Below, piece by piece: positions 32,847 to 43,411 of a stretch of 64,000 nt of DNA; the first letter of the stretch is position 1; each line of letters opens with the position of its first letter. A model generated the notes under the pieces. That model did no database searches. It was not told where the DNA came from and saw nothing but the letters and a program-made list of their open reading frames with translations. The position numbers were made by a program, and so were the translations under genes. The DNA is from Yersinia mollaretii ATCC 43969 (GTDB lineage Bacteria > Pseudomonadota > Gammaproteobacteria > Enterobacterales > Enterobacteriaceae), in contig NZ_CP054043.1 in the NCBI RefSeq assembly GCF_013282725.1, forward strand, positions 1,736,001 to 1,800,000, read 5' to 3'.

Positions 32847-33410
32847 TTACTGCTTAACAAGCTGGTGCAGTTGGTCGATGACCTGCTGCACCTCTTCTGC
32901 TGTCAGCGCGCCATCTTTGACAAAATTGACATTCCCTTGCTGATCCAGCACCACGATGGTGGAGCTTTTATCCGCTAAGCCCCAAGCCTTTTTGACATTC
33001 CCGTTGCTGTCGACCACAAACTGCGACCAAGGGAATTCGCGCTTATTGCTTTCAATACTATTACGCACAAACATAGCTGTCCCGATAATGGCGTCATCGG
33101 TATTGACGATTGTCGTCGTTTGGTAATGTTCGTGTGGCAGATTAGCGTGCTTGATGGCCTCGATTAAGGGCGCATTCAGCTCTTTTGCCGAAGTCCGCCC
33201 AGCAATATGCTGGACGACTCGCACTTTGCCGGGGAGCTGCGAGCTATTCCAGCTTTTATAGCTAAACTGATCAGCAGCCTTATCATAATTTAGTTCACCT
33301 TTATCGCTGACGCCCACCGGGGGGACTCGTTGGTTATTCTGAATAGAATGGGCGCTGACCAGTAGCGGTGTGAATAGTAGCGACAATATCAGCAGGCTAT
33401 TTTTTATCAT
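32847..33410 (-). CDS. ytfJ: YtfJ family periplasmic thioredoxin-like protein
   Basis: A 187-residue exported protein of unknown role. The signal peptide (NSLLILSLLFTPLLVSA) is followed by the YtfJ domain, a thioredoxin-like fold with VRVVQHIAGRTSAKELNAPL and YQTTTIVNTDDAI. The mature part has no Cys, so the redox CxxC is absent and it cannot act as a normal thioredoxin. Its stop is one base from the cysQ stop, with no terminator between the convergent genes. Confidence 0.9.
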   Translation of the reverse strand: MIKNSLLILSLLFTPLLVSAHSIQNNQRVPPVGVSDKGELNYDKAADQFSYKSWNSSQLPGKVRVVQHIAGRTSAKELNAPLIEAIKHANLPHEHYQTTTIVNTDDAIIGTAMFVRNSIESNKREFPWSQFVVDSNGNVKKAWGLADKSSTIVVLDQQGNVNFVKDGALTAEEVQQVIDQLHQLVKQ

Positions 33411-33744
33411 GTGATGTCCTTGGGGATCTTATGGGGAGTCTCGACTTATCCCTGAATGCAGACTACAGGTAAGTTTTCCAATAATAGGTGCTGATCAGTG
33501 GTCTGTCCTGTTAGTTGAAAAAAAATGTTTCCGTCAGTAACTAGATGGTTATTCTGTTAATGACTCTCATTTAATCCATCTCTCACTGTAATTTTATGTA
33601 AACCCAGCATCAATGACTAATTATGGGGGAACTTAAGCCCATACTCTAGGTCTACTTCTCTGCAATTATCTTACGCTACCTGTGATCTTGGTCGCTAAGG
33701 CGTCAGAAGGTGTGTGCATTGGTGTTATGGAGGAAAGTAAAACA
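33411..33744. other. Divergent promoter gap ytfJ / ytfK
   Basis: A 334-base gap holding the promoters of both genes. ytfK responds to phosphate starvation in E. coli, so I looked for a Pho box (CTGTCAT repeats) and did not find a convincing pair. Confidence 0.5.
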
Positions 33745-33951
33745 ATGAGGATCTTCCAACGTTACAACCCGGCAAAAGTCGCGATGTATGTTAAAACGTT
33801 ATTCCGTGGCCGTCTGTATATCAAAGATATGGGGGCTTTTGAGTTTGACAAGGGCAAGATTTTAATCCCGAAAGTTAGGGATAAACGCCACTTTGAGGTG
33901 ATGTCGGAAGTTAACCGGCAAGTGATGCGTTTGCAGTCTGAAATGGGCTGA
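33745..33951 (+). CDS. ytfK: DUF1107 protein YtfK, SpoT-dependent stringent-response factor
   Basis: YtfK is a small cytoplasmic protein shown in E. coli to stimulate (p)ppGpp accumulation through SpoT during phosphate or fatty-acid starvation. The 68 residues match the family closely ([40 protein letters not shown]). The frame opens at 33682, but MRIFQRYN at 33745 is the family start and has GGAGG at 33730-33734. A strong terminator follows 100 bases later. Confidence 0.92.
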   Translation: MRIFQRYNPAKVAMYVKTLFRGRLYIKDMGAFEFDKGKILIPKVRDKRHFEVMSEVNRQVMRLQSEMG

Positions 33952-34051
33952 CACCCTGCTTAATTGCAGTGGCAGGGTTGTTAGCGGCAGAAGTGCTGCC
34001 TCTCTGTCACTCCAATGATGTTGGGTATGACATTATCTTGAACAAAATTAA

Positions 34052-34084
34052 TTGCGGCCCCTTTATTGGGGCCGCAAATGTTTT
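34052..34084 (+). terminator. ytfK terminator
   Basis: TTGCGGCCCC/GGGGCCGCAA (34052-34061 with 34068-34077), 6-base loop, then ATGTTTT. It lies between the convergent ytfK and paeA and may serve both. Confidence 0.8.
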
Positions 34085-34111
34085 AAAGCATCACTCATTC
34101 AAGCTATGAAT

Positions 34112-35443
34112 CTACGCATCACTGCTTTCGTGTGGGGCTTTGGGCAGGATCGGTGCGGGTAAATCACTGAGTTTGGTCACCAGTAACTGATCGATTTTGT
34201 AGCTATCGATATCCACCACTTCAAACTTGTAGCCCGCATATTTAACGAAATCAGTGCGTTTTGGGATTTTACGCAGCATATACATCATAAAACCGCCGAT
34301 GGTTTCATAATTGCCCGATTGCGGGAATTCATCGATATGCAGCACGCGCATGACGTCCTCAATGGGAGTGCCACCCTCAATCAGCCATGAGCTTTCATCA
34401 CGGGCGACAATCTGTTCCTCCTGCCCTTGACCAACCAAATCCCCCATCAGCGTGGTCATCACGTCATTCAGGGTAATTATCCCAACCACTAATGCATATT
34501 CGTTGAGAATAACGGCAAAATCTTCCCCGGCGGTTTTAAAGCTTTCAAGCGCCTCAGAAAGTGTCAGGGTATCTGGGACAATCAGTGCGGAGCGGATTTG
34601 CACCCCACTGCTCAGCACCAGACTTTGGTTGCCCAACACCCGGTTCAGCAAATCTTTGGAGTCAACATAGCCTACCACTTGGTCAATATGACCATCGCAG
34701 ACTAGGAATTTAGAGTGTGGATGAGTTGAAATCTTCTCTTTGATGCTGTCTTCGCTCTCCCGCAGATCAAAATAGATCACACTTTCGCGCGAGGTCATTG
34801 AGGAGGGCACCGTGCGTGACTCCAGCTCGAAGACGTTTTCAATCAGCTCATGCTCTTGCTTGCGCAGTACACCTGCCAATGCACCGGCCTCCACGACGGC
34901 ATAGATATCATCTGATGTGATGTCGTCATTACGAACCATTGGCAGTTTGAATAGGCGAAAGATCAGATTCGCCATCCCATTGAAGAACCAAACTAATGGG
35001 CGACAAATCATCAGACAGAAGCGCATCGGGTTGACGATCCGAACGGCAACCGCTTCAGGTGAAATCATACCGATGCGTTTCGGGGTTAAGTCGGCAAACA
35101 GAATAAATAAGCTAGTGACCAGAACAAATGAGCAGATAAAGCTGACCTGATCGGCAAGCTCAGGTGACATAAAGCGCTCAAACACCACTCTGAAAGAGGG
35201 TGAGAACGCGGCATCACCGACGATACCCCCGAGGATGGCGACGGCATTCAGCCCAATTTGAACGACGGTGAAGAAAATCCCCGGCGTCTCTTGCAATTTA
35301 AGGACCCGCGCAGCATTGATATCGCCGTCGTCGGCCAGAAGTTTTAACTTAATTTTGCGCGAAGCGGCCAATGAAATCTCTGATAACGAGAAAAAGGCGC
35401 TCACCGCAATTAAAAAAAGAATCAGTAAGATACTGTTTAACAT
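34112..35443 (-). CDS. paeA: CNNM/CorC-type membrane protein PaeA (YtfL)
   Basis: PaeA belongs to the HlyC/CorC (CNNM) family, and in enterobacteria has been tied to efflux of putrescine and cadaverine in stationary phase. The N-terminal DUF21 region carries about four transmembrane helices, beginning MLNSILLILFLIAVSAFFSL. A CBS-domain pair follows (TSRESVIYFDLRES ... VVGIITLNDVMTTLMG), then the C-terminal CorC_HlyC domain (WLIEGGTPIEDVMRVLHI ... YAGYKFEVVDIDSYKIDQLL). The length is 443 residues, typical. Gene order matches E. coli. Confidence 0.93.
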   Translation of the reverse strand: MLNSILLILFLIAVSAFFSLSEISLAASRKIKLKLLADDGDINAARVLKLQETPGIFFTVVQIGLNAVAILGGIVGDAAFSPSFRVVFERFMSPELADQVSFICSFVLVTSLFILFADLTPKRIGMISPEAVAVRIVNPMRFCLMICRPLVWFFNGMANLIFRLFKLPMVRNDDITSDDIYAVVEAGALAGVLRKQEHELIENVFELESRTVPSSMTSRESVIYFDLRESEDSIKEKISTHPHSKFLVCDGHIDQVVGYVDSKDLLNRVLGNQSLVLSSGVQIRSALIVPDTLTLSEALESFKTAGEDFAVILNEYALVVGIITLNDVMTTLMGDLVGQGQEEQIVARDESSWLIEGGTPIEDVMRVLHIDEFPQSGNYETIGGFMMYMLRKIPKRTDFVKYAGYKFEVVDIDSYKIDQLLVTKLSDLPAPILPKAPHESSDA

Positions 35444-35548
35444 AATCTATCCGTGTCGTACCGACGATGCGCCGGCGATCGTAAGGAAGGGCCATACTGT
35501 TTAATTCAATGGGTTCATTGTTGAATTCAAAATAACGGCAGAAAACCG

Positions 35549-35576
35549 TTTTCGGGCCGAGTGAACAGCCCGAAAA
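35549..35576 (-). terminator. Possible msrA terminator
   Basis: TTTTCGGGC (35549-35557) pairs perfectly with GCCCGAAAA (35568-35576) around a 10-base loop. It lies 35 bases past the msrA stop on the minus strand; an ACGGTTTT follows on that strand, weak as a T-tract. Confidence 0.5.
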
Positions 35577-35610
35577 GAGTATAGCAGTAGCGGTAAGAGC
35601 GCCGCCAGCC

Positions 35611-36252
35611 TTACAGATTGGGCGGCATACAAACGCCAATGCCGCCTAGTCCACAATATCCATGTGGATTTTTGTACAAATATTGCTGGTGGTCATCCTC
35701 GGCATAGTAAAACGGCAAGGCAACCGCAATCTCACTGGTAATCGCGCGGTGATCACCGGCTTGCGCCATCGCTTGTTGGAACTGGGTTTTGCTCTCTTTA
35801 GCTTGCGCTTCTTGCTCGGGAGTTAAAACGTAAATCGCTGAACGGTATTGGGTTCCGACATCACCCCCCTGACGCATTCCCTGAGCTGGATCGTGATTTT
35901 CCCAGAAAATCTGTAATAGTTGCTGATAGCTGATGATAGCCGGATCAAAGACCACGCGAACCACCTCGGCATGTGCCGTGCGGCCACTACAAACCTCATG
36001 ATAGGTTGGGTTTGGCGTGTAGCCACCGCTATAGCCCGCACCTGTGCTATAGACGCCCGGCTGTTGCCAAAATAGACGCTCGACCCCCCAGAAGCAGCCC
36101 ATGGCGAAGATGGCAACCTCCATCCCCTCGGGGACATGCGTCATAGAGTGACCATTCACCACATGGAGAGTTGCGACCGGCATAGGTGTCAGTCGCCCCG
36201 GCAAAGCATTCGCCGCATCAATGACGGCAGATTTATCAAAATTTTGCACCAA
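35611..36252 (-). CDS. msrA: Peptide methionine-S-sulphoxide reductase MsrA
   Basis: MsrA reduces the S epimer of methionine sulphoxide in oxidised proteins. The catalytic [11 protein letters not shown] motif is near residue 51-61, followed by [21 protein letters not shown] and the C-terminal glycine-rich CGLGGIGVC with the recycling cysteines. The length is 213 residues. It stands between paeA and tamA, as in E. coli. Confidence 0.96.
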   Translation of the reverse strand: MVQNFDKSAVIDAANALPGRLTPMPVATLHVVNGHSMTHVPEGMEVAIFAMGCFWGVERLFWQQPGVYSTGAGYSGGYTPNPTYHEVCSGRTAHAEVVRVVFDPAIISYQQLLQIFWENHDPAQGMRQGGDVGTQYRSAIYVLTPEQEAQAKESKTQFQQAMAQAGDHRAITSEIAVALPFYYAEDDHQQYLYKNPHGYCGLGGIGVCMPPNL

Positions 36253-36488
36253 AATAGGCTCCGATGTGTACAGTGAATCCTAAGTTTACAGTAAATTGCT
36301 AACAAGATGTTTACAGTGAATGGCTATAGACGGTTGTATCTGACGGCGAGTTTGCACACAATAAGAACCATTCTGCATTAATGTAGCGAATTAAGGTGGA
36401 GTTTTAGGTATAACGCGCTTAAATCGCACTTTAAGTGCGGGATGATTGTGTCAGTGATGAAACGTCCGTGAGATGGTTTACAGGAAAG

Positions 36489-36569
36489 TATACCCAATAG
36501 GTTTCAAGATGCGGGAAGGCGGTAAACAAGAGCTGCCAACACTCCGCAACCTGAAAGATTAAGGGGATA
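36489..36569. repeat. Internally deleted ERIC element before tamA
   Basis: The left part TATACCCAATAGGTTTCAAG ATGCGGGAAGGCGG matches the reverse complement of the right end of the ERIC at 31648-31772; the right part CTGCCAACACTCCGCAACCT GAAAGATT matches the other end reversed. The middle is missing (81 bases in all). It stops 19 bases before the tamA start codon. Confidence 0.75.
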
Positions 36570-36588
36570 AAATTAATTAGGAGCGCGC

Positions 36589-38325
36589 GTGCCACGATAC
36601 CCAATCCTCTGTTTTTTGTGTGTATTGCTCGCCACACCTCTCGCCTATGCTGCCAATGTGCGGTTGCAGGTTGAAGGTCTTAGCGGGGATTTAGAGAGAA
36701 ACGTCAGGGCACGTTTATCCACAATTGGCACTGATGAAGTCACAGCTGATGGCCGTTTCCGCTCACGGGTGGATGAAGCTATTCGGCAGGGTCTGCGAGC
36801 TTTAGGCTATTACGACCCCACAATTACCTTTGATTTACAGTCGCGTCCCGCGCCTGCCCGCTCCGTTTTAATTGCCAAAGTGGTGCCCGGCGAGCCGGTT
36901 TTAATTGCCGGTGTTGATATCGATCTGCAAGGTGGGGCGAAAACAGACCCCGACTATCTGGCACTGGTGCGCCGCGATACCCCCAAAATAGGCTCAATCC
37001 TCAACCATGGCGATTTTGATAATTTCAAAAGTTCGCTGACTGGCTTGGCACTGCGCCGAGGTTACTTCGACGCCAATATGATCAAAAGTGAGTTGGGTGT
37101 TGCTGCCGAACTGCGCAAGGCATTCTGGGATATCGATTTCGACAGCGGAGAGCGCTACCGTTTTGGCAAAGTTGTTTTCCAAGGGTCACAAATCCGCGAG
37201 GATTTTCTACAAAATTTAGTGCCTTTTCATGAGGGTGAATACTATACCTCGGATGAACTGGCCGAACTAAACCGCCGTCTGGCGGCGACGAACTGGTTTA
37301 ACTCCGTGGTGGTTTCACCCGATTTCCGTGATGCGAGAGAAACCAAAATCTTGCCACTTGATGCCGTTGTCACCCCGCGAACAGAAAACACTATCGAACT
37401 GGGGGGCGGCTATGCCACGGATGTTGGTCCGCGCCTGACCGGTAGTTGGCGCAAGCCGTGGATGAACTCTTACGGACACAGTTTGACCACCAGTACCACA
37501 CTTTCCGCACCTGAGCAGACACTGGATTTCAGCTATCGTATCCCGCTGCGAAAAAACCCACTTGAGCAGTACTATCTGCTACAAGGCGGGTTTAAGCGCA
37601 CGGATCTCAATGACACCAATTCTGATACCACCACGCTGAACGTGGCCCGATTCTGGGATCTCTCCAGTGGTTGGAAGCGCTCAGTTAACCTGCGTTGGAG
37701 CCTCGATCACTTTACCCAAGGTAGCGTCACTGATACCACCATGCTGCTCTATCCGGGGGTGAATATTAGCCGTACCCGTCAACGAGGCGGGGCGATGCCA
37801 GTCTGGGGGGATAGTCAGAATTACTCTATTGATTGGTCTGATACCACATGGGGATCTGATGTCGATTTCGGCATATTCCAGGCGCAAAACGTATGGATTC
37901 GGACACTGGGTGAGAAAAATCGCTTTGTGGTGCGGGGCAATTTAGGGTGGATTGAAACCAATAACTTCGACCGAGTACCCCCCTCACTGCGCTTCTTCGC
38001 TGGGGGGGACCGCAGCATTCGTGGCTACAAATTCCGCGATATCTCGCCGCGTGACAGCGAAGGTAAGCTGACCGGTGCCTCTAAACTGGCCACCGGAACG
38101 CTCGAATATCAATATAACGTGACTGGCCGATGGTGGGGCGCGGTATTCGTCGATTCGGGTGAAGCGGTGAATGACATTCGCAAGAGTGATTTCAAAACCG
38201 GTGCCGGAGTGGGGGTGCGTTGGGCTTCTCCGGTCGGCCCGATCAAGTTGGATATCGCGAAACCTATTGGTGACAACACCGCACATGGCGTGCAATTTTA
38301 CATCGGTTTGGGGCCTGAACTATGA
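36589..38325 (+). CDS. tamA: Translocation and assembly module outer-membrane subunit TamA
   Basis: TamA is an Omp85-family outer-membrane protein that, with TamB, helps insert autotransporters and move phospholipid to the outer membrane. The signal peptide ([16 protein letters not shown]) is followed by three POTRA domains (about 25-270) and a 16-strand barrel. The Omp85 signature [14 protein letters not shown] and the final aromatic-poor end YIGLGPEL match E. coli TamA. The start is GTG at 36589 with TAGGAG at 36578-36583; 578 residues. Its stop overlaps the tamB start (ATGA). Confidence 0.96.
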   Translation: MPRYPILCFLCVLLATPLAYAANVRLQVEGLSGDLERNVRARLSTIGTDEVTADGRFRSRVDEAIRQGLRALGYYDPTITFDLQSRPAPARSVLIAKVVPGEPVLIAGVDIDLQGGAKTDPDYLALVRRDTPKIGSILNHGDFDNFKSSLTGLALRRGYFDANMIKSELGVAAELRKAFWDIDFDSGERYRFGKVVFQGSQIREDFLQNLVPFHEGEYYTSDELAELNRRLAATNWFNSVVVSPDFRDARETKILPLDAVVTPRTENTIELGGGYATDVGPRLTGSWRKPWMNSYGHSLTTSTTLSAPEQTLDFSYRIPLRKNPLEQYYLLQGGFKRTDLNDTNSDTTTLNVARFWDLSSGWKRSVNLRWSLDHFTQGSVTDTTMLLYPGVNISRTRQRGGAMPVWGDSQNYSIDWSDTTWGSDVDFGIFQAQNVWIRTLGEKNRFVVRGNLGWIETNNFDRVPPSLRFFAGGDRSIRGYKFRDISPRDSEGKLTGASKLATGTLEYQYNVTGRWWGAVFVDSGEAVNDIRKSDFKTGAGVGVRWASPVGPIKLDIAKPIGDNTAHGVQFYIGLGPEL

Positions 38326-41300
38326 GGTGGGTAAAGAGACTCAGCATCGCATTTTTGCTCATTATCCTGCTGCTGGTTGGGGCGCTGGCGGGTTTGCTTG
38401 GCACTACCAGTGGTTTGCATTTTCTGATCAACAGCGCTGCGCGTTGGGTGCCGGGCTTGGATATTGCCAGTGTCACTGGCGGCTGGCGCGACCTCACGCT
38501 AAAAGGCATTCAGTACCAAATGCCGGGTGTCACCGTGAAAGCGGGCCAATTTCATCTCTCGTTGCAGCTCTCTTGCCTTAAACGTAGCGAGCTATGCGTT
38601 AATGCGCTGACCGCGCAAGATGTGGATGTGGTGGTGGATACCAAAGCCATGCCTCCTGCGGCTGAAACCCCCGCCAGCACTGAGCCGATGGGTGAGCTAA
38701 GTACCCCGTATCCCATCACTTTACGTATGCTGTCGCTGAATAATGTCAAAGTTACTATTGATGAGACGGCGATTTCGCTGGATGAATTCCGCACTGGCGC
38801 ACATTGGCAGCAGCGCGTGCTGAACTTAATGCCAACTAAAATCAGTGGGTTATTGATAGCATTGCCGAAAACCGTGCCAACCGTCGTCCCTGATGCCGCT
38901 AAACCTGCGGTTGAAACTGCCCTTGCTGTTAAAGAAGCGGTTGAACAACAAGCCGCTGCTCCCTCTGTGCCAGAAACCCCGCTGGGTGAAAGTTTAAAAG
39001 CCTTGTTTGCCAAGCCGTTACTGCCGGAGTTGCCGGACTTCCGTTTGCCGCTGGATTTACAAATTAAATCGATCTCGGGGCAGCAACTCAGGTTGACGGG
39101 CGACACCGAGGTCGTGATCAACAGCCTTTTATTGCAAGCTAGCACGCAAGATCAGCGCATCGCACTGGATAAATTAGAGATCAAATCGCCACAGGGCGGG
39201 TTGTCAGCCCAAGGTGAGGCGACGCTGGCCGATAAGTGGCCGCTGAGTCTGGTCGTCAACAGCTCGCTGAATATTGAGCCGCTGAAAGGCGAAAAAGTGA
39301 AGTTGACCATCGGCGGCGCGTTGCGCGAGCAACTCACCGTGGCGCTGAATTTATCTGGCCCGGTGAGTGTGCAATTGGACGCGGAAACCTCACTGGGGCA
39401 GGCGGGTTTACCCGTGGCGTTAACCCTACAAAGCAAGCAGTTGCGCTGGCCGCTGGCGGGTGAACCTGAGTACCAAATTGATAATCTCAGAATGCGTCTC
39501 AATGGGCAGGCGACCGATTACGCGCTCTCAATTCGCTCTGATTTGAAAGGTATTGATTTGCCGCCTGCGGTATTGACGCTGGATGGTAAAGGAAATGTCG
39601 AGCAATTCAATCTGACCCGTTTACGGCTGGCGGCGCTGCAAGGCAATACTGACCTGAGCGGTGTGGTGGATTGGAGTAAGGCGATCAGTTGGAATTCGGT
39701 ATTGACTCTATCGGGCATTAACACCGCGAAGCAGTGGCCGGAGTGGCCAGCAAAACTGAATGGCAAGATCGTGACGCGCGGCAGTGTCTACGGCGGTAGC
39801 TGGCAGTTACAGGTGCCGGAGCTGACACTTGACGGCAATGTAAAACAGAATCGTGTGACGGCCCGTGGTTCATTGACGGGGAATGCGGCGGGTCAGTGGC
39901 ATATTCCTGGCATCAATCTGGCGTTGGGTCGTAATACGCTGGATGTGAAAGGCGATCTTACTGATCAATGGCTGCTTGATGCCAATGTCGATGCACCACA
40001 GCTTGATGGTGCCTTGCCCGGATTGGCCGGGGTGGTGAAAGGCGCGTTGAGATTACGCGGTAACCTCAATGCCCCACAACTACTGGCCGATCTCACCGCC
40101 AACCGCCTGCAATGGCAAGAGTTGAGTATCAATCGAGTGAGGATCGAGGGTGACGTTCGCTCAACAGATCAAATTCAAGGCCAACTCGCCATCCGCGTTG
40201 AGCAGCTCAAGCAAGCTGATTTCGTGGTCAGCCTATTGACGCTGGATGCCCGTGGCAGTGAAAAACAGCATCAGTTGCGGCTAAACATGCAGGGTGAACC
40301 GGTTTCTGGTCAGCTGGCGCTGGAGGGGAGTTTTGATCGTCAGCAGGAGCGCTGGCGTGGCACCCTCAATAATACGCGCTTTGATACGCCGATAGGTGAA
40401 TGGCGTTTGAGTCGTGCTATTGCCTTGGATTACCAAAATACGCTACAGCGGGTCACTGTCGGGCCGCATTGCTGGCTTAATCCGAATGCGGAACTGTGTA
40501 TCCCAAGGGCGATTGAAGCTGGCCCGAGCGGGCAGGCGAGTGTGGTGCTCAACCGCTTTGATTTAGCCATGATAAAACCTTTCCTAGGCCCGGATACTAC
40601 CCTGAGCGGGGTGTTTACTGGGCGGGCTGATGTCAGTTGGAAAGCGGGGGGTAGCTTGCCGGATGTGCGGGTATCACTCAGCGGTAATGGCGTCAAAGTG
40701 CAACAAGTGGTACAGGGTAATCCGCTGCCAATTGCTTTTGAAACGCTGAATCTTAATGGCGGACTGACCAATGGGCAAGTGCGGGCTGACTGGCTTATCA
40801 AGCTGGTGAATAACGGCCAGTTCTCAGGACAGGTGCAGGTCGCCGATCCCGAAGGGCGGCGTAATTTATCCGGTAATATTGCTATCAGTAATCTCTCGCT
40901 GGCAATGATTAACCCGATTCTCAGTGACGGCGAAAAAGCCGCTGGCCTGTTAAATGCCAATTTACGGCTCGGGGGTAATGCAAAAAATCCTTTAGTTTTC
41001 GGTCGGTTAGCTTTGGATAATGTGGATGTCGATGGCAGTTGGATGCCATTTGATATTACCGAAGGGCGGCTGGCGATGAATTTCGACGGTATGACCTCAA
41101 CACTGGATGGCTTGATTCGCACCTCTCAGGGGCAGCTCAATCTGTCCGGCGATGCCGATTGGCGTGATATCAATGCTTGGCGCGCCCGTATCGCGGCCAA
41201 AGGCAACAAGTTGCGTGTCACTATTCCACCGATGGTGCGAATAGATGTCTCCCCAGATATTGTGTTTGAAGCGACTCCACAACTGTTTACTCTCAATGGG

Positions 41301-42134
41301 TCGGTGGATATCCCGTGGGCACGTATCACTGTGCAGGAAGTGCCAGAAACGGCGGTCGGTGTCTCGCCAGATGAAGTGATGCTTAACAACGATCTGAAGC
41401 CGATTTCGCCCCGCTCGACCAGTATTCCCATCAACAGTAATCTGGTCATTCGAGTGGGTAATGATGTTCGCCTGAATGCTTTTGGCCTGAAAGCCCGCTT
41501 GCAGGGCGATTTGAAAATGGTTCAAGATCAGCGCGGATTAGGTCTGAACGGGCAAATTAACATTCCATCCGGTAGCTTCCGCGCTTATGGGCAGGATTTG
41601 ATCGTCAATAAAGGGGTATTGCTGTTCTCCGGCCCGCCGGACCAGCCGTTACTCAATATTGAAGCAATACGAAATCCTGATGCGACCGCTGATGGTGTGA
41701 CTGCGGGTGTGCGGGTGACTGGGATGGCAGACTCGCCACGGCTAGAGATATTCTCAGATCCGGCGATGTCACAGCAAGAGGCGCTATCTTACCTGCTACG
41801 TGGGCAGGGGCTGGGCAATTCAGGAGCAGACAGTGGCTTGATGACCTCAATGTTAGTCGGCATGGGGGTTGCGCAAAGTGGTAAACTTGTGGGTAAAATC
41901 GGCGAGGCATTTGGGGTCAGCAACTTAGCTCTAGATACTCAGGGAGTTGGCGATAGCTCACAAGTGGTCGTGAGCGGCTATGTCACCAAAGATCTGCAAG
42001 TCAAATATGGCGTGGGTATCTTTGACTCGCTGGCAACGTTAACATTACGTTATCGGTTGATGCCAAGGTTGTATCTGGAAGCGGTGTCTGGTATTGATCA
42101 GGCATTAGATGTGCTTTATCAGTTTGAGTTCTAA
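38322..42134 (+). CDS. tamB: Translocation and assembly module inner-membrane subunit TamB
   Basis: TamB is an AsmA-like bridge protein, anchored in the inner membrane and reaching to TamA, with a long beta-taco groove that carries lipid. The single N-terminal helix is [19 protein letters not shown]. About 1,000 residues of repetitive beta-rich sequence follow, ending in the DUF490 domain ([19 protein letters not shown] ... [20 protein letters not shown] ... [16 protein letters not shown]). The 1,270 residues compare with about 1,259 in E. coli. It is translationally coupled to tamA (4-base overlap) and followed by ytfP after 2 bases. Confidence 0.96.
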   Translation: MRWVKRLSIAFLLIILLLVGALAGLLGTTSGLHFLINSAARWVPGLDIASVTGGWRDLTLKGIQYQMPGVTVKAGQFHLSLQLSCLKRSELCVNALTAQDVDVVVDTKAMPPAAETPASTEPMGELSTPYPITLRMLSLNNVKVTIDETAISLDEFRTGAHWQQRVLNLMPTKISGLLIALPKTVPTVVPDAAKPAVETALAVKEAVEQQAAAPSVPETPLGESLKALFAKPLLPELPDFRLPLDLQIKSISGQQLRLTGDTEVVINSLLLQASTQDQRIALDKLEIKSPQGGLSAQGEATLADKWPLSLVVNSSLNIEPLKGEKVKLTIGGALREQLTVALNLSGPVSVQLDAETSLGQAGLPVALTLQSKQLRWPLAGEPEYQIDNLRMRLNGQATDYALSIRSDLKGIDLPPAVLTLDGKGNVEQFNLTRLRLAALQGNTDLSGVVDWSKAISWNSVLTLSGINTAKQWPEWPAKLNGKIVTRGSVYGGSWQLQVPELTLDGNVKQNRVTARGSLTGNAAGQWHIPGINLALGRNTLDVKGDLTDQWLLDANVDAPQLDGALPGLAGVVKGALRLRGNLNAPQLLADLTANRLQWQELSINRVRIEGDVRSTDQIQGQLAIRVEQLKQADFVVSLLTLDARGSEKQHQLRLNMQGEPVSGQLALEGSFDRQQERWRGTLNNTRFDTPIGEWRLSRAIALDYQNTLQRVTVGPHCWLNPNAELCIPRAIEAGPSGQASVVLNRFDLAMIKPFLGPDTTLSGVFTGRADVSWKAGGSLPDVRVSLSGNGVKVQQVVQGNPLPIAFETLNLNGGLTNGQVRADWLIKLVNNGQFSGQVQVADPEGRRNLSGNIAISNLSLAMINPILSDGEKAAGLLNANLRLGGNAKNPLVFGRLALDNVDVDGSWMPFDITEGRLAMNFDGMTSTLDGLIRTSQGQLNLSGDADWRDINAWRARIAAKGNKLRVTIPPMVRIDVSPDIVFEATPQLFTLNGSVDIPWARITVQEVPETAVGVSPDEVMLNNDLKPISPRSTSIPINSNLVIRVGNDVRLNAFGLKARLQGDLKMVQDQRGLGLNGQINIPSGSFRAYGQDLIVNKGVLLFSGPPDQPLLNIEAIRNPDATADGVTAGVRVTGMADSPRLEIFSDPAMSQQEALSYLLRGQGLGNSGADSGLMTSMLVGMGVAQSGKLVGKIGEAFGVSNLALDTQGVGDSSQVVVSGYVTKDLQVKYGVGIFDSLATLTLRYRLMPRLYLEAVSGIDQALDVLYQFEF

Positions 42135-42136
42135 CA

Positions 42137-42499
42137 ATGAGAATTATTGTCTACGGTAGTTTACGACGCAAACAAGGTAATAGTCATTGGATGACGGACG
42201 CTCAGTTGCTGGGCGAACATGATCTCGAAGGCTATGAAATGTACAATTTAGGTCACTATCCGGCGGTTATCCCCGGAGACGGCACAGTGCATTGTGAAGT
42301 TTATCGAATTAACTCGTCGATTATGAATGAGTTAGATGAGCTTAAAAGTAATACCAAGGATTATCGGCGTGAATTGATTCAGACGCCTTATGGCAGTGCG
42401 TGGATATATCTTTATCGTTTACCGATCGAAGGGGTACCACGGATCTACAGCGGCGATTGGCTCAAACGCCATGAAGAAAATGATAAGCCGTCACCTTAG
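42137..42499 (+). CDS. ytfP: Gamma-glutamylcyclotransferase-fold protein YtfP
   Basis: A 120-residue protein of the AIG2/GGCT-like fold. IIVYGSLRRKQGNSH holds the GSLR substrate-binding loop, and the family acidic residue lies in the MNELDELKSN region. The true substrate in bacteria is not established. It is the last gene of tamA-tamB-ytfP, with only two bases after the tamB stop, and shares a bidirectional terminator with ppa. Confidence 0.92.
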   Translation: MRIIVYGSLRRKQGNSHWMTDAQLLGEHDLEGYEMYNLGHYPAVIPGDGTVHCEVYRINSSIMNELDELKSNTKDYRRELIQTPYGSAWIYLYRLPIEGVPRIYSGDWLKRHEENDKPSP

Positions 42500-42541
42500 A
42501 GTGTGCTAAGTGCAAATTTAAAATAAACACGCGTTCGAAAT

Positions 42542-42577
42542 AAAAAAAACACCGCCCAATTGAGTGGTGTTTTTTTA
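42542..42577. terminator. Bidirectional terminator between ytfP and ppa
   Basis: AAAAAAACACC and GGTGTTTTTTT form A- and T-flanked arms around an imperfect stem (CACCGCCC with GAGTGGTG, loop AATT). It can end both converging transcripts. Confidence 0.85.
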
Positions 42578-42593
42578 TCGGCAAAACAAAGAA

Positions 42594-43121
42594 TTACTTC
42601 TTCGCGCGCTCGAAAGAAGAGAGGATCTCAGCTTTAGCGGCTGCGGCATCTTCCCAGCCGTCAACTTTCACCCACTTGCCGGTTTCCAGATCTTTATAAT
42701 GTTCAAAGAAGTGTTTGATCTGCGCTTTCAGCAGTTCTGGCAGGTCTTGCACGTCTTTAACGTGATCGTACTCTTTGGTCAGTTTGCTGTGTGGAACCGC
42801 CACCAACTTGGCATCTTCGCCAGCTTCATCAGTCATTTTCAACACGCCAACTGGGCGGCAACGAATCACTGCGCCCGGCTGCAATGGATAAGGTGTTGGC
42901 ACCAACACATCAACCGGGTCCCCATCTAATGACAAGGTGTTGTTGATGTAACCGTAGTTGCATGGGTAGAACATAGCGGTAGACATGAAACGGTCTACAA
43001 ACAGAGAGCCAGTCTCTTTATCGATTTCATATTTAATCGGGTCAGCATTCGCTGGGATTTCGATCACAACATAAATATCTTCTGGCAGGTCTTTACCTGC
43101 GGGTACGTCGTTCAAGCTCAT
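42594..43121 (-). CDS. ppa: Inorganic pyrophosphatase
   Basis: Ppa splits pyrophosphate and so drives biosynthetic reactions forward; it is essential. It is a 175-residue family I enzyme with the metal-binding signature DGDPVDVLV, the substrate-binding [18 protein letters not shown], and YNY-type [15 protein letters not shown] lies before the ATG on the minus strand. It converges on ytfP. Confidence 0.97.
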   Translation of the reverse strand: MSLNDVPAGKDLPEDIYVVIEIPANADPIKYEIDKETGSLFVDRFMSTAMFYPCNYGYINNTLSLDGDPVDVLVPTPYPLQPGAVIRCRPVGVLKMTDEAGEDAKLVAVPHSKLTKEYDHVKDVQDLPELLKAQIKHFFEHYKDLETGKWVKVDGWEDAAAAKAEILSSFERAKK

Positions 43122-43411
43122 GTCGGTTTCCTTTTATCAAACCAGAAATGGAGTGCTGGCTATTATAGCCAAGTCTTATGTGAATTCCCGCCCTTTTCAC
43201 TGCTATACGGCGGTGAGATTGCCTGAGTCAGGGCCATTTCATTGAGATAAAATCCCGTCATTCGCTAAATGTATCTATTTTAAGCTGTTTTTCCGGTGAT
43301 GGTTCAAGCTGACCCGCGTGTAGCCGATAACTTAATCAAACAATAAGAGAGTCCGCTGTACTGCTAACACTTTGTAATCTTAATCATTTGCACACAACCG
43401 GAAAAATACCG
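43122..43411. other. Divergent promoter gap ppa / chemoreceptor
   Basis: 290 bases with no credible gene and no operator that I recognise. I did not find a flagellar-class (sigma-28) promoter of the form TAAA-N15-GCCGATAA upstream of the chemoreceptor. Confidence 0.45.

Noticed and set aside
33411-33744. Pho box upstream of ytfK
   Set aside because: A ctgtcctgtta stretch is present, but no 11-bp-spaced CTGTCAT pair, so PhoB control is not supported.
33961-34034. GGCAGGGTTGTTAGCGGCAG...TTGGGTATGAC after ytfK as another ERIC
   Set aside because: Only the right end (TTGGGTAT) resembles the repeat families; no matching left end was found.
41097-41525. Long antisense open frames inside tamB, rnr, amiB and others
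   Set aside because: They lie opposite strongly conserved genes, lack start signals and have no family resemblance; they are shadows of coding bias.
43388-43411. TTG 43388 as the chemoreceptor start
   Set aside because: ATG 43412 gives the usual short basic N-terminus before the first membrane helix, and TTG 43388 has no ribosome binding site.
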